From Paracoccus aeridis (lineage in GTDB: Bacteria > Pseudomonadota > Alphaproteobacteria > Rhodobacterales > Rhodobacteraceae): a DNA stretch of 64,000 nt. The stretch is taken from contig NZ_SELD02000015.1 in the NCBI RefSeq assembly GCF_004923205.2, positions 1 to 64,000 on the forward strand. The letters are read 5' to 3'. Below the pieces are notes generated by a model that saw only the letters and a program-made list of their open reading frames with translations, did not search any database and was not told the DNA's origin. Every line of letters starts with the position of its first letter. Within the stretch, counting starts at the first letter, position 1. Below are positions 1-8,215 of the stretch, in pieces. The position numbers and the translations under genes were made by a program.

Positions 1-37
1 AAATCAGGCGCCGTCCCGGGTCAGTTCCAAGTGGAAA

Positions 38-505
38 TCAACATCTGTCCCGCCGTCCTCGTTCTCCGGCTCCGACGGACCCGCGACGGCGATCCTCGGT
101 GAGGGTCTTGCCGAGCGACCGGGTCAACCTCCGGAGCGTGATCATCGCCGAGGGCGGTAGGCTCCCGATCACCGGGGATCCCGCCTTGCGGCCGTTGAGC
201 CCGAGATCGGACGCAGGCACCGTCACCCGACGCATCAGCACGAAGCGGGTGGGGCGCTGCAGGCCCGCGGCCTTGTAGTCGTCGGGCTCTGGCAGTTCGA
301 GGTCGAGGCCGCGGTTCGAGTGGCTGCCGGCGCTGGTGCCGTAGGCGATCGTGACCAGGGGCGCGCCCTCCTTCCCGGGCGTCGCCGCGATGACGAGGCA
401 GGGGCGGGTCTTCACCCGGCCTTCGCCCCTCGCCGAGCGGAAAGCGGAACGAAACGATGGTGCCAGGCGCAGGGCAGCGGCCCCGCCGAGGAGATCGGTG
501 GTCAT
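38..505 (-). CDS. PemK/MazF-like protein, 155 aa
   Basis: Third gene of a minus-strand trio. Seen: near the N-terminus TRPCLVIAATPG resembles the RP-x-LV strand at the start of PemK/MazF toxins, and YGTSAG follows. Further on, RPTRFVLMRRVTVP leads into SPVIGSL. The same second motif occurs in the product of 953-1483. PemK/MazF proteins are ribosome-associated or free mRNA endonucleases, but no catalytic residue can be assigned here, so toxin activity is inference. The ATG at 505 was chosen because the frame upstream of it overlaps the preceding gene and is low-complexity; an upstream start at 592 exists. The neighbour encoded by 567-956 is not an obvious antitoxin family, so the cassette may not be a classical toxin-antitoxin pair. 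Confidence 0.6.
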   Translation of the reverse strand: MTTDLLGGAAALRLAPSFRSAFRSARGEGRVKTRPCLVIAATPGKEGAPLVTIAYGTSAGSHSNRGLDLELPEPDDYKAAGLQRPTRFVLMRRVTVPASDLGLNGRKAGSPVIGSLPPSAMITLRRLTRSLGKTLTEDRRRGSVGAGERGRRDRC

Positions 506-566
506 GGATTGTCTCTCTTCGATGTCGGTGGAGTGCCGGCGCGTCCTGCGCGCCGGCATGGGAAGC

Positions 567-956
567 TCAGGCGATGCCGCGGCAGAAGCCAATGTGCCGC
601 TCGGCCGCCAACAGGTCGGCCACCCGCTCGGAGGCGGCGAGGCACTCGATCACCGCTTCCAGCAGAGGACCGATAGCGGGCGAGGTCTCGGTATCTGCCC
701 GATCCTTCAGGAGCCGGGCGAGATCGTGCAGGTTCTCACGCGCGTTCTTGGCGAGCGCGGAGCGCTCCTCGGCGATCTTCCGCAACTCGGCGAGTTCGCG
801 GCGCAGCGCGTAGGCCGTCTCGCCGTCGAGTGCCTGCGAGCGGGCGACCGCGTGGCGCGCCGCCGCAATGGCCGAGGCGCCGATGTCCTCCAGCCGCTCG
901 AAGTCGGTGCCGGCCTTCTGCTCGAGGACGAGCTGATGACGCGAAGGGGCGATCAT
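567..956 (-). CDS. Hypothetical helical protein, 129 aa
   Basis: Middle gene of the trio; its ATG overlaps the stop of the upstream gene by 4 bases, which suggests translational coupling. Seen: an Ala/Leu/Glu/Arg-rich sequence with heptad-like spacing from about residue 45 to 100 (LRRELAELRKIAEERSALAK), so mostly helical and perhaps coiled coil. No family recognised. Its position between two related PemK-like proteins makes it a candidate partner or antidote, which is inference from order alone. Base composition matches the high-GC neighbours. Confidence 0.6.
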   Translation of the reverse strand: MIAPSRHQLVLEQKAGTDFERLEDIGASAIAAARHAVARSQALDGETAYALRRELAELRKIAEERSALAKNARENLHDLARLLKDRADTETSPAIGPLLEAVIECLAASERVADLLAAERHIGFCRGIA

Positions 957-1483
957 TGCCGGCCCTCCTGCGCGCCCTGCGGCCGGGCTGGTCGGGGCAT
1001 TGCCCGCCAGCCGGTGCGGCGATCGCCGCGTCGCTCGGCCCGTCGCTCTTCCCGGCGCGCCGCGGCGATGTCGCGCAGGGCGTGGATGCGGGCGCGCTGC
1101 GCGTGCAACCGCTCCACCGCGCTCTCGCAGAGATGGCCGACGATCGGGAACTCCTGCGTCGCCGCAAGTGCCGGATGCGAGGGGGCGATGGAGAACCGCC
1201 GGTTGAGGTCGAAGCGCACGGGGCGGAGGAGGCCGGACTGGCGCACCTCGTCGAGATGGCTGAGGCGCAGCGTGCCCGGGCGCACCGGCTGGGCGTGATC
1301 ATCGGTGCCGGGGGCGATGGCCAGCACCTGCCAGCCGGCGATGCTCTCAATATCGACGATGAGCGCGAGCGCATCGGGATTGTTGGGGAGCGGCCAGCGG
1401 ATGATGCTGCCGATGGCGAGCGTGCTGCTCTGGTTCTGCGGCACCGGAAGCGCGCAGGTCGTCTGGGGAGTCTGCTGGAACAT
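953..1483 (-). CDS. PemK-like paralogue, 176 aa
   Basis: First gene of the minus-strand trio, with a purine-rich GAGAGGA ahead of the ATG at 1483. Seen: the N-terminal half reads SIIRWPLPNN then LAIAPGTD, matching the strand-turn pattern of PemK/MazF-fold proteins. The middle carries RPVRFDLNRRFSIAP followed by FPIVGHL, which aligns with RPTRFVLMRRVTVP and SPVIGSL in the product of 38-505. The two are therefore probably distant paralogues. The C-terminus (residues 140-176) is Arg-rich and may bind nucleic acid. A nuclease role is inference; an adaptor or regulatory role is equally possible. Confidence 0.6.
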   Translation of the reverse strand: MFQQTPQTTCALPVPQNQSSTLAIGSIIRWPLPNNPDALALIVDIESIAGWQVLAIAPGTDDHAQPVRPGTLRLSHLDEVRQSGLLRPVRFDLNRRFSIAPSHPALAATQEFPIVGHLCESAVERLHAQRARIHALRDIAAARREERRAERRGDRRTGWRAMPRPARPQGAQEGRQ

Positions 1484-1852
1484 GTCGTCCTCTCGTGTTC
1501 AGGAAAACGACACCCGCCAACGCTCACATCCCAACCTCACCCGGTCGGCCCTGCGCTGGCGGCGTATCGCCAGACACACGCCGACAACGCGGGGACGAAA
1601 GAGACGCAAATACGGCTATTGGCGGTAAGTATCCTTCACTGAATCCGCGCAGAGCGAGTGGCGTAGAGGGCATGTGCCAAGGGGATGGACCGCAACCCGA
1701 GCTTAGGGTGCGAGAACAGTGCTACTCAACCACCAGATGTCCCCTGCCATGCGACCAAAGGGAGGGTCGCATCCATGCTGGGCACGCATAAGCGGAAAAT
1801 TGTTGTTACTATCGCTCCGGTATGCTCTCGTTGAGCCGCAAAGGAGATCGAA
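1484..1852. other. Intergenic, no gene recognised
   Basis: About 370 bases between the divergent trio and the HNH gene. Short open frames here have no recognisable content. Base composition drops toward AT at the right end (1790-1852), where AAAGGAGATCGAA forms a good ribosome-binding site for the ATG at 1853. Promoters for both directions must lie here; I could not assign convincing -35/-10 boxes. Confidence 0.5.
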
Positions 1853-2722
1853 ATGGCAAGACGAGCAGCGTATACGAAGGTCGAACGAGGTAGCTTTTTA
1901 AACCCCATTCACGTTACCGGTATGGGGGACAAGACTTTCCGCGGATTCCAATGCCTGAACAAGGACTGTACCGACTTTCTATTCATCCGGACCGAAACCA
2001 TTGATCCCGACTTTGAGTATCCTTGCCCGTCTTGCGGGTTTGTCCATAAAGCCGGCGAAAGCACGACTATATACACATACAAGCTTTGCGACACCCGCGA
2101 TGATTCGCTGATTGAAGAAGGTCCTTTTGAAATATTGCACGACGATTATGTGAATGAATCCGGTGAGTATAAATACTGCATTGTCTGCGGTGCATTGAAG
2201 CCCTTTGAACTCTTTGACTTCCATAGTGCTCGTCGGACCGGTCGTCAGGGAGAATGCCGCGTCTGCAAGCAAACTTATAATGCAATCAAAAACGGAACGC
2301 GCTTGGCGGAACAGCACCGGGAGGCTAGCCAAAAGCGGAGGCTGTACACTCATTTCAAAAGCACCGGAAAGATCGACATTGCTGAAATTTATAAGCGCTT
2401 TGAAAACTGCTGCTTCAAATGCGGCATCGACCTCTCAGACGATCTCACAGCAGGCGTTGCCAAAAAAGAAGGGAATCTTGACCATTCACTGCCTGTTTAC
2501 TATCTCTGGCCGCTCACGACTGAAAATGCCACGCTTCTCTGCCGCGAGTGCAATGGCGAGAAGGCCGGTAAGTGGCCGGTCAACTACTATAATGATGCCC
2601 AGCTTAAGCGCTTGTCGGTTCTAACAGGGATCGATCATCGCCTAATGGCAGGCGATCCTACTTTCAACCCCAGCGCTATTGAGAGTCTGAAGGATCCCCA
2701 GCTTCGTAGAGATCCTTTTTGA
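1853..2722 (+). CDS. HNH-type zinc-finger endonuclease-like protein, 289 aa
   Basis: Probable DNA-cleaving or DNA-binding protein. Seen in order: a zinc ribbon with C34/C39 and C58/C61; a second cysteine cluster C109/C112 and C135/C138; and a C-terminal HNH-like treble clef with CFKC at 187-190, LDHSLP around D210-H211, an Asn in TTENATLL, then CREC at 230-233 followed by NGEKAGK. That order (CxxC, D-H, N, CxxCN..K) is the usual HNH layout. The gene uses more AT-ending codons than its neighbours, which suggests recent acquisition. It has a strong ribosome-binding site. Its stop overlaps the TTG of the following broken gene. Substrate and role (defence, mobile element) are unknown. Confidence 0.72.
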   Translation: MARRAAYTKVERGSFLNPIHVTGMGDKTFRGFQCLNKDCTDFLFIRTETIDPDFEYPCPSCGFVHKAGESTTIYTYKLCDTRDDSLIEEGPFEILHDDYVNESGEYKYCIVCGALKPFELFDFHSARRTGRQGECRVCKQTYNAIKNGTRLAEQHREASQKRRLYTHFKSTGKIDIAEIYKRFENCCFKCGIDLSDDLTAGVAKKEGNLDHSLPVYYLWPLTTENATLLCRECNGEKAGKWPVNYYNDAQLKRLSVLTGIDHRLMAGDPTFNPSAIESLKDPQLRRDPF

Positions 2723-3512
2723 GAAATTCTCTCGTTACCCTCAAACAGCGCGCCCAGGCAACGCGCGAGGCTTATGCACGCGGCGAGGCTCCGCCGCCGC
2801 GTCGCCGCCATGTCCGCACCCGGGAGTGGCGCGAGAAGGAGGACCTGCGCCTGATAGCTGAACGCAACGCATTGCAGGCCGCACAAGCCGAGCAGCAGCG
2901 CAAGGCGGCCGAAGCCGAGGCCGCTTTGGAGGCCGAGCGTGCCCGTCTGGCTGAACAGGCGGCGGAACATAAGGCCGCGCTGGCCCGCGAACGCGCTGCC
3001 GTTGAGGCTGCGAAAGCCAGCAGCAGCTCGCTGCAACTGAAGCCGAGGCCGCTCTCAAGGTAGAGCGTGCCCGGTTGGCCGAGCAGGCGGCCGAGCAAGA
3101 CGCTGTGCTGGCTGGCGCCGAGGCGCTTGGCGCCGGGTTGATCGACCCCGCGCAGGATGAAATCACGCTGGCCCCCGCGAACCCCGATGATCCGGCGGCC
3201 GCGCAGATCATCACTCGCATCAACGAATCGCCCTCGGGCTGGCGCAGATTCGCCGCGGCCTTGGCGCCAGGATGGAAGCCGATGCGGCAGGCGGCCGAGG
3301 CAAAACTCGCGGGCGAGAAAGCGCAGGTCGCGAACCACCGTGCCGAGATCGACAATGTGTGGCAGACGCTGGCGGAAATGACGCGGCGTCTGCTGCCCAA
3401 AGACGCCACGGTGCAATCCGCGCGCGAGCAGGTGGCGCGTGTGCTGGCGCAGTGGCGGTTCACGAAGGATCGCGAGCCCGCTCGCCCCAACCCCGCTCAA
3501 CGCGACGACTGA
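2719..3512 (+). pseudogene. Frameshifted coiled-coil protein, possible mobilisation-protein remnant
   Basis: Two frames make one product. The first (2719-3063, TTG start) is an Ala/Glu/Arg coiled coil containing AEAEAALEAERARLAEQAAE. After about base 3017 the reading continues only in the next frame, where ATEAEAALKVERARLAEQ repeats the same element, and then runs to 3512. The duplicated heptads place the shift in the CAGCAGCAG run near 3015-3030 and make a lost base likely. The C-terminal part (ITRINESPSGWRRFAAAL, later LLPKDATVQSAREQVARVL) resembles C-terminal regions seen in plasmid mobilisation (MobA/Pre-like) proteins, a weak match from memory. A sequencing error cannot be excluded. Confidence 0.5.
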
Positions 3513-3605
3513 TCCCGGCGGCCCCTTGCGCCACCAGGTACGTGGGCCGGCTTCCCTTTTCTGACGGCTCGGTTACATCCGCCCTCAAAACGAACGAGGG
3601 GACGG

Positions 3606-3792
3606 GATGCCGATATTGCACTGACTGACGCGGACGCGGATCCGCGGACGGCCGCGCAGGTGCCGTTCCGGCTGCTGACCGAGGAGCCCTCGCTGTTCCC
3701 ACGGCGCGAACGGGTCCGGCAGCGAGGACGGGCTGCTGGTGCAGGGCGACAATCTCGAGGCGCTGAAGGCGCTCGTTTTCGCCCTCCCTTAG
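3606..3792 (+). pseudogene. N-terminal fragment of a type III DNA methyltransferase (Mod)
   Basis: Seen by reading across frames: DADIALTDADADPRT then VPFRLLTEEPSLF in one frame. After a shift near 3702 the next frame gives GSGSEDGLLVQGDNLEALKA and then a stop at 3790-3792. The LLVQGDNLEALKALLP element is the typical entry to the catalytic region of type III (Mod) adenine methyltransferases. No ATG, catalytic DPPY motif or target-recognition domain is present, so this is a dead fragment of roughly 60 residues. It pairs logically with the Res fragment at 4844-5137; the two are separated by the metalloprotease insertion. Confidence 0.62.
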
Positions 3793-3993
3793 AGCGCCGC
3801 TGTGCTGGGGTGGGTCTGCGACGCTCCACATACGGGAGCGGGCATGATACGGGAGCGGGCATGCATTGATGGCCACCAGCGTAGGAACATTCGTCCTCCG
3901 ATTTTGCCTTTAAAAAGATTTTGTGAAATCGGTCGGTGAATGGTAAGCTCCTTTTGTAGTCCTTGTCGATTTGCCTTCTTGCGGAGGGATGGG

Positions 3994-4843
3994 ATGTTCC
4001 GCATTGGAGCAGCGGCTTTATTTATTTTTGGTTCGACATCTATAGTTGCGGCCGAAAGCTTCATGCTTAAAGTGGGAAGAAGCCCAGGATCACAGTTTCC
4101 TGAGAGTTCCGCGCAGCCCGTCGTTTCGATGTGGAACGCCATAGTCGATGAAGTTAGATACACAGGAGTTAATTGTACTCTGGACTTCTCTGTAGCAAGT
4201 AATCGTGTCATCCAAGTTCCTGATAGCATTGATCGCTCAAGATTTGAATGCGCTCTTCAGCCGAAGCGACGCTAACGTGATCATAGTGAGATTTCTGAAC
4301 TACTGTGGTGGATACAACCCGGGTTACTCAGGTTGCTCCGACGATGATTTGCTCATCGTAGTGGACAATCAGTATGGACTCGATACCGCTCTCGCACTAC
4401 AAACCAATGCTGTTCTGTGGTTTCACAAATTTGGTCACTCTCAGACCTTAAGTCATCACTATGACGACAGGAATCTCATGAATGCCACAGTCACGGCGGC
4501 AAACATGCGACTGACGGCCAGTCAGTGCAATCACCTCATGTCAACAAATGCTGTGTTCCGTTCTCTAGTAGGAGGAATTGCCGAAACGATCACTCAGGTG
4601 CAACTTGCGACTGAAAATCTCAGTCCCTTAGAGGTTCTGTTGAGCGGCGCATGGAACGAAGGCATACCTGTCGAAGATCTTCGGCGGTTAACCGATAGCC
4701 CACTTGATCTGCAAAAGGTTCTTCTCAATCCTGAGCGTGTTCAGTTGTGGCCCAACGCCGTCTTAGGATTGGGCATGATTGGTGATGAAAACGACATGAA
4801 CTTTCTGATCTGGTACTACGATTTTCTTGCCTCATTCGAAGAA
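3994..4843 (+). pseudogene. Decayed secreted matrixin-like zinc metalloprotease
   Basis: AT-richer than its surroundings. The ATG at 3994 follows GGAGGGATGGG and encodes a signal peptide (MFRIGAAALFIFGSTSIVAA). That frame stops at 4273-4275. The rest continues in the next frame: DANVIIVRF, a Cys-rich loop, then WFHKFGHSQTLSHHYDDRNL. The last segment matches the metzincin pattern HExxHxxGxxH plus NLM, but the catalytic Glu is Lys (codon 4427-4429) and the Gly is Thr, while all three His remain. The frameshift lies between about 4205 and 4275. A helical C-terminal part (DSPLDLQKVLLNPERVQLW) follows until the frame runs into restriction-enzyme sequence near 4844. Frameshift, catalytic loss and fusion together indicate a pseudogene. 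Confidence 0.6.
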
Positions 4844-5137
4844 AATGTTGGCGCTGAGACGGCACGAACGAACGCGCAGGCGAAGGGCCGCGAGCCGACG
4901 GTCGATCAGATCCGCGACTATCTGGTAGAACGGCTGGTGCCCCCGTCATGGATCAAGGTGGCGACGGGCGACCGGCGCGAGCTGGACGGCGTGAACCTGC
5001 GCGACCCCTCGGAACCCACGCGCCACGTCATCACCGTGCAGGCGCTGCGCGAGGGATGGGACTGCCCCTCGGCCTATGTCCTCTGCGCCACGCAGAAACT
5101 GCGCAGCGCCACGGCGGTCGAGCAGCTTCTGGGCCGC
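4844..5137 (+). pseudogene. C-terminal fragment of a type III restriction enzyme (Res)
   Basis: In frame behind the metalloprotease remnant, the sequence switches to restriction-helicase content: GAETARTNAQAKGREPTVDQ, then IKVATGDRRELDG, then HVITVQALREGWDCPSAYVL, then SATAVEQLLGR. The ITVxALREGWDCP and AVEQxLGR blocks are late SF2 helicase motifs of type III Res subunits. Everything upstream (Walker boxes) and the downstream endonuclease domain are missing. After LLGR the normal continuation is replaced by transposase sequence at 5138. The open frame 4205-5317 is thus a chimera of three unrelated pieces, not one gene. Confidence 0.68.
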
Positions 5138-5410
5138 CTGCCGAGTGCCGACTGCCTTGTGGCGACAGGGGGCTACGATGCAGGACTGGTTGCGAAAAGC
5201 GCCAAGAGACAACGGATGAAAATGTGCATTTCAACCGGAGAGCCCCAAGAAGTCTATATACTAGACTACATCTGGCGATACAGGCGCAACTACACCGAGT
5301 TCATGTCAGTCGGCTGAAGCACGGAAACCGCGTTGCCACCGGATCCCACCCATGCCCGGAGACCTTCTTCTCCGCCGTCGCCCTCGCAGCCACTGTCCCC
5401 CTGGCTGTGA
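5138..5410 (+). mobile_element. Decayed IS5-family transposase, C-terminal fragment
   Basis: Seen: LPSADCLVATGGYDA (the GYDADW region of the DDE domain), then WRYRRNYTEFM in the same frame. After a shift near 5310 another frame reads SRLKHGNRVATGSHPCPETF then FSAVALAAT. This order matches the conserved C-terminus of IS5-group transposases (YRRRNxIExMFGRLK...WRRVATRYDRC...TFxSAxxxAA). The N-terminal two-thirds, inverted repeats and a continuous frame are absent. The fragment lies between the Res remnant and cobQ, so IS-mediated deletion is the likely cause of the truncated restriction locus. Confidence 0.65.
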
Positions 5411-5422
5411 AATGTCATCAGC

Positions 5423-6853
5423 CTAGCGCGACAGCTTCAGCAGTTCGGTCACGTCGAGATGCCTGTTGATCTGGATCGCAAGCTCATCAAGAACCGCGTC
5501 AACCTCGTTCCCGTAGCGGAAATCGTCGGCGGATACTCCGAGCGCGTGGAGCCAGGCCGCGCGGAAGGCATCCGATGTGAACAGGCCGTGCAGATAGGTT
5601 CCCTCTACCCGGCCATCGCCTGACCGTGCGCCTTCGGGAACATCGCCGATCCGGGCGAAGGGGCGGAGGCAATCGGGTCCGTCCGTCAGCCCCAGGTGAA
5701 TCTCGTAGCCGGCGACCTGCAGGCCGGAGGGAACGTGGATGGCATCGACCCGCGTCAGCCGCTTGTCCGATGTCAGCACGGTCTCGACATCAAGGTAGCC
5801 GAGGCCCTCCGTCGCCCCCGCCTCTCCCTCGACGCCGTGCGGATCGGCGATGCTGCGGCCGAGCATCTGGAACCCGCCGCAGATCCCGAGGAGGCGGCCG
5901 CCGCGCCGGTGATGGGCCCTGAGATCGATGTCCCAGCCCTGCGCCCGCAGGAACGCGAGGTCGGCGCGGGTGGACTTCGAGCCCGGGACGATCACCACCG
6001 CGGCGTCGCCGGGGATCGGCTGGCCCGGGCGCACCATGTCAAGCCGGACGCCCGGGTGCATCTTCAACGGGTCGAGGTCGTCGAAATTGGCGATCCGCGA
6101 CAGGGCGAGGCAGGCGATCCTGGACTCGCCGTCACCGAAGGGCTGCAGGTCGAGCGCGTCCTCGGCCGGCAGCAGCGCGGCCCTGGCGAACCACGGAAGC
6201 ACCCCGAAGCCCTGCCATCCGGTCCGCTCGGCGATCATCTGGTAGCCGTCGTCGAAAAGCGAGGGGTCGCCGCGGAAGCGGTTGACGATGAAGCCCTTGA
6301 TACGGGCGGCGTCCTCCGGGTCGAGGACGGCCTTCGTGCCGACAAGCTGCGCGATCACGCCGCCGCGGTCGATATCTCCGATCAGCACCACCGGAACGTC
6401 GGCGGCGGCCGCGAAGCCCATGTTGGCGATGTCGCCGCGGCGCAGGTTGACCTCGGCCGGGCTGCCCGCGCCTTCGACGATGACCAGATCGGCCTGCGCC
6501 TTGAGCCGCGCGAAGCTTTCCAGCACCGGCCTCATCAGCTCGGGCTTCAGCCGGGCATAGTCGCGGGCCTTCAGCGTCGCGCGCCGCTTGCCCTGCACGA
6601 TGACCTGCGCGCCGATGTCGGATTCGGGCTTCAGCAGGACCGGGTTCATGTCGGTGTGCGGCTCGACCCCGCAGGCCAGCGCCTGCAAGGCCTGCGCGCG
6701 GCCGATCTCGCCGCCGTCCACTGTCACGGCGGCGTTGTTCGACATGTTCTGCGGCTTGAAGGGGCGCACGGTCAGCCCGCGCCGGACCGCCGCCCGGCAG
6801 AGCCCGGCCACCAGCAGCGACTTGCCGACGTTCGAGCCGGTCCCCTGCAGCAT
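5423..6853 (-). CDS. cobQ: Cobyric acid synthase CobQ
   Basis: Amidates four carboxylates (b, d, e and g) of adenosylcobyrinic acid a,c-diamide using glutamine and ATP, giving adenosylcobyric acid in the cytoplasm. Seen: an N-terminal P-loop-like [10 protein letters not shown] and KPQNMSNNA (dethiobiotin-synthetase-like ATPase domain). The C-terminal class-I glutamine amidotransferase domain has the nucleophile region [10 protein letters not shown] and a final His in YLHGLF. At 476 residues the length is normal. It lies 11 bases downstream of cobO on the same strand, so the pair is an operon. The ATG at 6853 is the standard start just before the P-loop. Confidence 0.95.
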   Translation of the reverse strand: MLQGTGSNVGKSLLVAGLCRAAVRRGLTVRPFKPQNMSNNAAVTVDGGEIGRAQALQALACGVEPHTDMNPVLLKPESDIGAQVIVQGKRRATLKARDYARLKPELMRPVLESFARLKAQADLVIVEGAGSPAEVNLRRGDIANMGFAAAADVPVVLIGDIDRGGVIAQLVGTKAVLDPEDAARIKGFIVNRFRGDPSLFDDGYQMIAERTGWQGFGVLPWFARAALLPAEDALDLQPFGDGESRIACLALSRIANFDDLDPLKMHPGVRLDMVRPGQPIPGDAAVVIVPGSKSTRADLAFLRAQGWDIDLRAHHRRGGRLLGICGGFQMLGRSIADPHGVEGEAGATEGLGYLDVETVLTSDKRLTRVDAIHVPSGLQVAGYEIHLGLTDGPDCLRPFARIGDVPEGARSGDGRVEGTYLHGLFTSDAFRAAWLHALGVSADDFRYGNEVDAVLDELAIQINRHLDVTELLKLSR

Positions 6854-6864
6854 CAGCGCGCGTG

Positions 6865-7488
6865 TCAGAACTCGATCCCCGCCTGCGCCTTGATCCCCTG
6901 CCGGAAGGGGTGCTTCACCACGGTCATTTCCGTCACCAGGTCGGCCACCTCGATCAGCTCGGGCCTGGCATTGCGGCCCGTCAGAAGGACATGGGTCATC
7001 GGCGGCTTCTCGGTCCCGAGGAACTCCACGACCTCGGCCACGTCGAGATAGTCATAGCGCAAGGCGATGTTGATCTCGTCCAGCAGGACCAGCCGGTTGC
7101 GCTCGTCCCGGATCAGGTCCCTGGCCTTCGCCCAGGCGCGGGCGGCGGCGGCGCGGTCGCGCGCCAGGTCCTGCGTTTCCCAGGTGAAGCCTTCGCCCAT
7201 GGTGTGGAACTCGCAGAGGTCGGGAAAGTGGGTCAGCAGGAAGTCCCGCTCTCCGGTCGCCATGGCGCCCTTGATGAACTGGACCACGCCCACGCGCATC
7301 CCGTGCGAGATCGCCCGCATCACCATGCCGAAGGCCGACGAGGACTTGCCCTTGCCGGGGCCGGTCAGGACCAGGACCAAACCTTTTTCGCCTGTCTTTT
7401 CCGCCATCATCCGGTCGCGGGCGGCCTTGATCCGTGCCTTCTTCTCGGCATGGCGCGCCGCCTCGTCGGGGGTCGCTTCTGCCGCCAT
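6865..7488 (-). CDS. cobO: Cob(I)yrinic acid a,c-diamide adenosyltransferase CobO
   Basis: Transfers the 5'-deoxyadenosyl group of ATP to cob(I)alamin precursors, forming the Co-C bond. Seen: P-loop [12 protein letters not shown], then [13 protein letters not shown] and [14 protein letters not shown], all typical of the CobA/CobO/BtuR family. The ATG at 7488 is preceded on this strand by GGGAGAGGTGAC, a good ribosome-binding site, and gives 207 residues; an upstream in-frame start at 7554 would add a poorly conserved leader. It is the first gene of the cobO-cobQ operon and is divergent from the riboswitch-controlled operon. Confidence 0.95.
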   Translation of the reverse strand: MAAEATPDEAARHAEKKARIKAARDRMMAEKTGEKGLVLVLTGPGKGKSSSAFGMVMRAISHGMRVGVVQFIKGAMATGERDFLLTHFPDLCEFHTMGEGFTWETQDLARDRAAAARAWAKARDLIRDERNRLVLLDEINIALRYDYLDVAEVVEFLGTEKPPMTHVLLTGRNARPELIEVADLVTEMTVVKHPFRQGIKAQAGIEF

Positions 7489-7546
7489 TGTCACCTCTCC
7501 CTTGACAAGCGAGGCCGTCTCGTGGCTTCCCTCGCGCATCGTTGGT

Positions 7547-7736
7547 TCTCGCACAAAGCGAGCTAAGAGGGAATGCGACAGCTGGTCTCCAGCGAAGCGC
7601 AGCCGCCCCCGCGACCGTGACCGGAGAGGTCGCCCGAGATGCCACTGGGCCTGAAGGTCTGGGAAGGTCGGGTGCCCGCCGGGGAGAAATCCCCGTCATC
7701 CGCAAGCCGGGAGACCTGCCAGCGTGCGGTGCGAGA
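7547..7736 (+). promoter_or_regulatory. Cobalamin riboswitch 1
   Basis: Adenosylcobalamin-sensing leader RNA ahead of the DUF1636-cobW-cobN operon. Seen: the conserved core GCCACTG at 7641-7647, GGTCTGGGAAGG near 7656-7667, CGCAAGCCGGGAGACCTGCC at 7701-7720, and GAGGGAATGCGAC near the 5' end. TCTCGCAC at 7547-7554 is exactly complementary to GTGCGAGA at 7729-7736, giving an 8-bp closing helix P1. The ribosome-binding site of the first gene (GGGAGGG near 7854-7860) lies about 120 bases downstream, so ligand binding probably represses translation or elongation in that interval. No clear U-run terminator is visible. Confidence 0.9.
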
Positions 7737-7863
7737 TCTCGCATCCGCGTTGTGTTGCGGTCGGGGTGAACCGTGTGCAAGCCATGAAGGCGGCCACCGG
7801 CCCCCGCATGTCCTGCGCGCAGATCTCAAGCCTCCCGCGTCCGTTGGCTTGCCGGGAGGGCAG

Positions 7864-8214
7864 ATGGCCAGGAAGAATGCGTTGACGGTCTGCATCACCT
7901 GCAGGCGCGCCGGCACCGATCCGCAGGCACCGCGGGACGGGGCGCGGCTGTCCGATGCCCTGGCTGCGCGCGGCGTGCCCCATGACCGGCAGGAATGCTT
8001 TTCGGCCTGCGAGCGCTCCTGCGTCGTCGTGTTCCGCGGGCCCGGCCGCTGGACCTATGTGCAGGGCAGCCTCGATCCCGACCTGCATTCCGACGACGTG
8101 GCAGAGATGGCTCGCGCCTATGCCGCAACGCCGGACGGCATCGTGCCGTGGCGGTCCCGTCCCGACGTGATCCGCAAGCACACCATCGCCCGCATTCCCC
8201 CGATCGAGGTCTGA
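7864..8214 (+). CDS. DUF1636 family protein, 116 aa
   Basis: First gene after cobalamin riboswitch 1 and one base ahead of cobW. Seen: an N-terminal VCITCRRAG with a CxxC pair, then FSACERSCVVVF with another cysteine pair, and a C-terminal PDVIRKHTIARIP. This pattern fits the DUF1636 proteins commonly found in cobalamin loci. The fold resembles a thioredoxin-like 2Fe-2S ferredoxin, and the four cysteines could bind a metal or cluster; this is inference. Function is unknown, but riboswitch control and coupling to cobW suggest a role in cobalt handling. The ATG at 7864 follows GGGAGGGCAG; longer in-frame starts overlap the riboswitch. Confidence 0.85.
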   Translation: MARKNALTVCITCRRAGTDPQAPRDGARLSDALAARGVPHDRQECFSACERSCVVVFRGPGRWTYVQGSLDPDLHSDDVAEMARAYAATPDGIVPWRSRPDVIRKHTIARIPPIEV

Positions 8215-8215
8215 A

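Noticed and set aside
4205-5317. Single 370-codon gene
   Set aside because: Its content changes from metalloprotease to Res to IS5 transposase, so it is an accidental fusion of fragments.
7731-7742. GCGAGATCTCGC palindrome at the 3' end of riboswitch 1 as a terminator or operator
   Set aside because: It has no loop to fold as a hairpin and half of it is needed for the P1 helix; no U-run follows.
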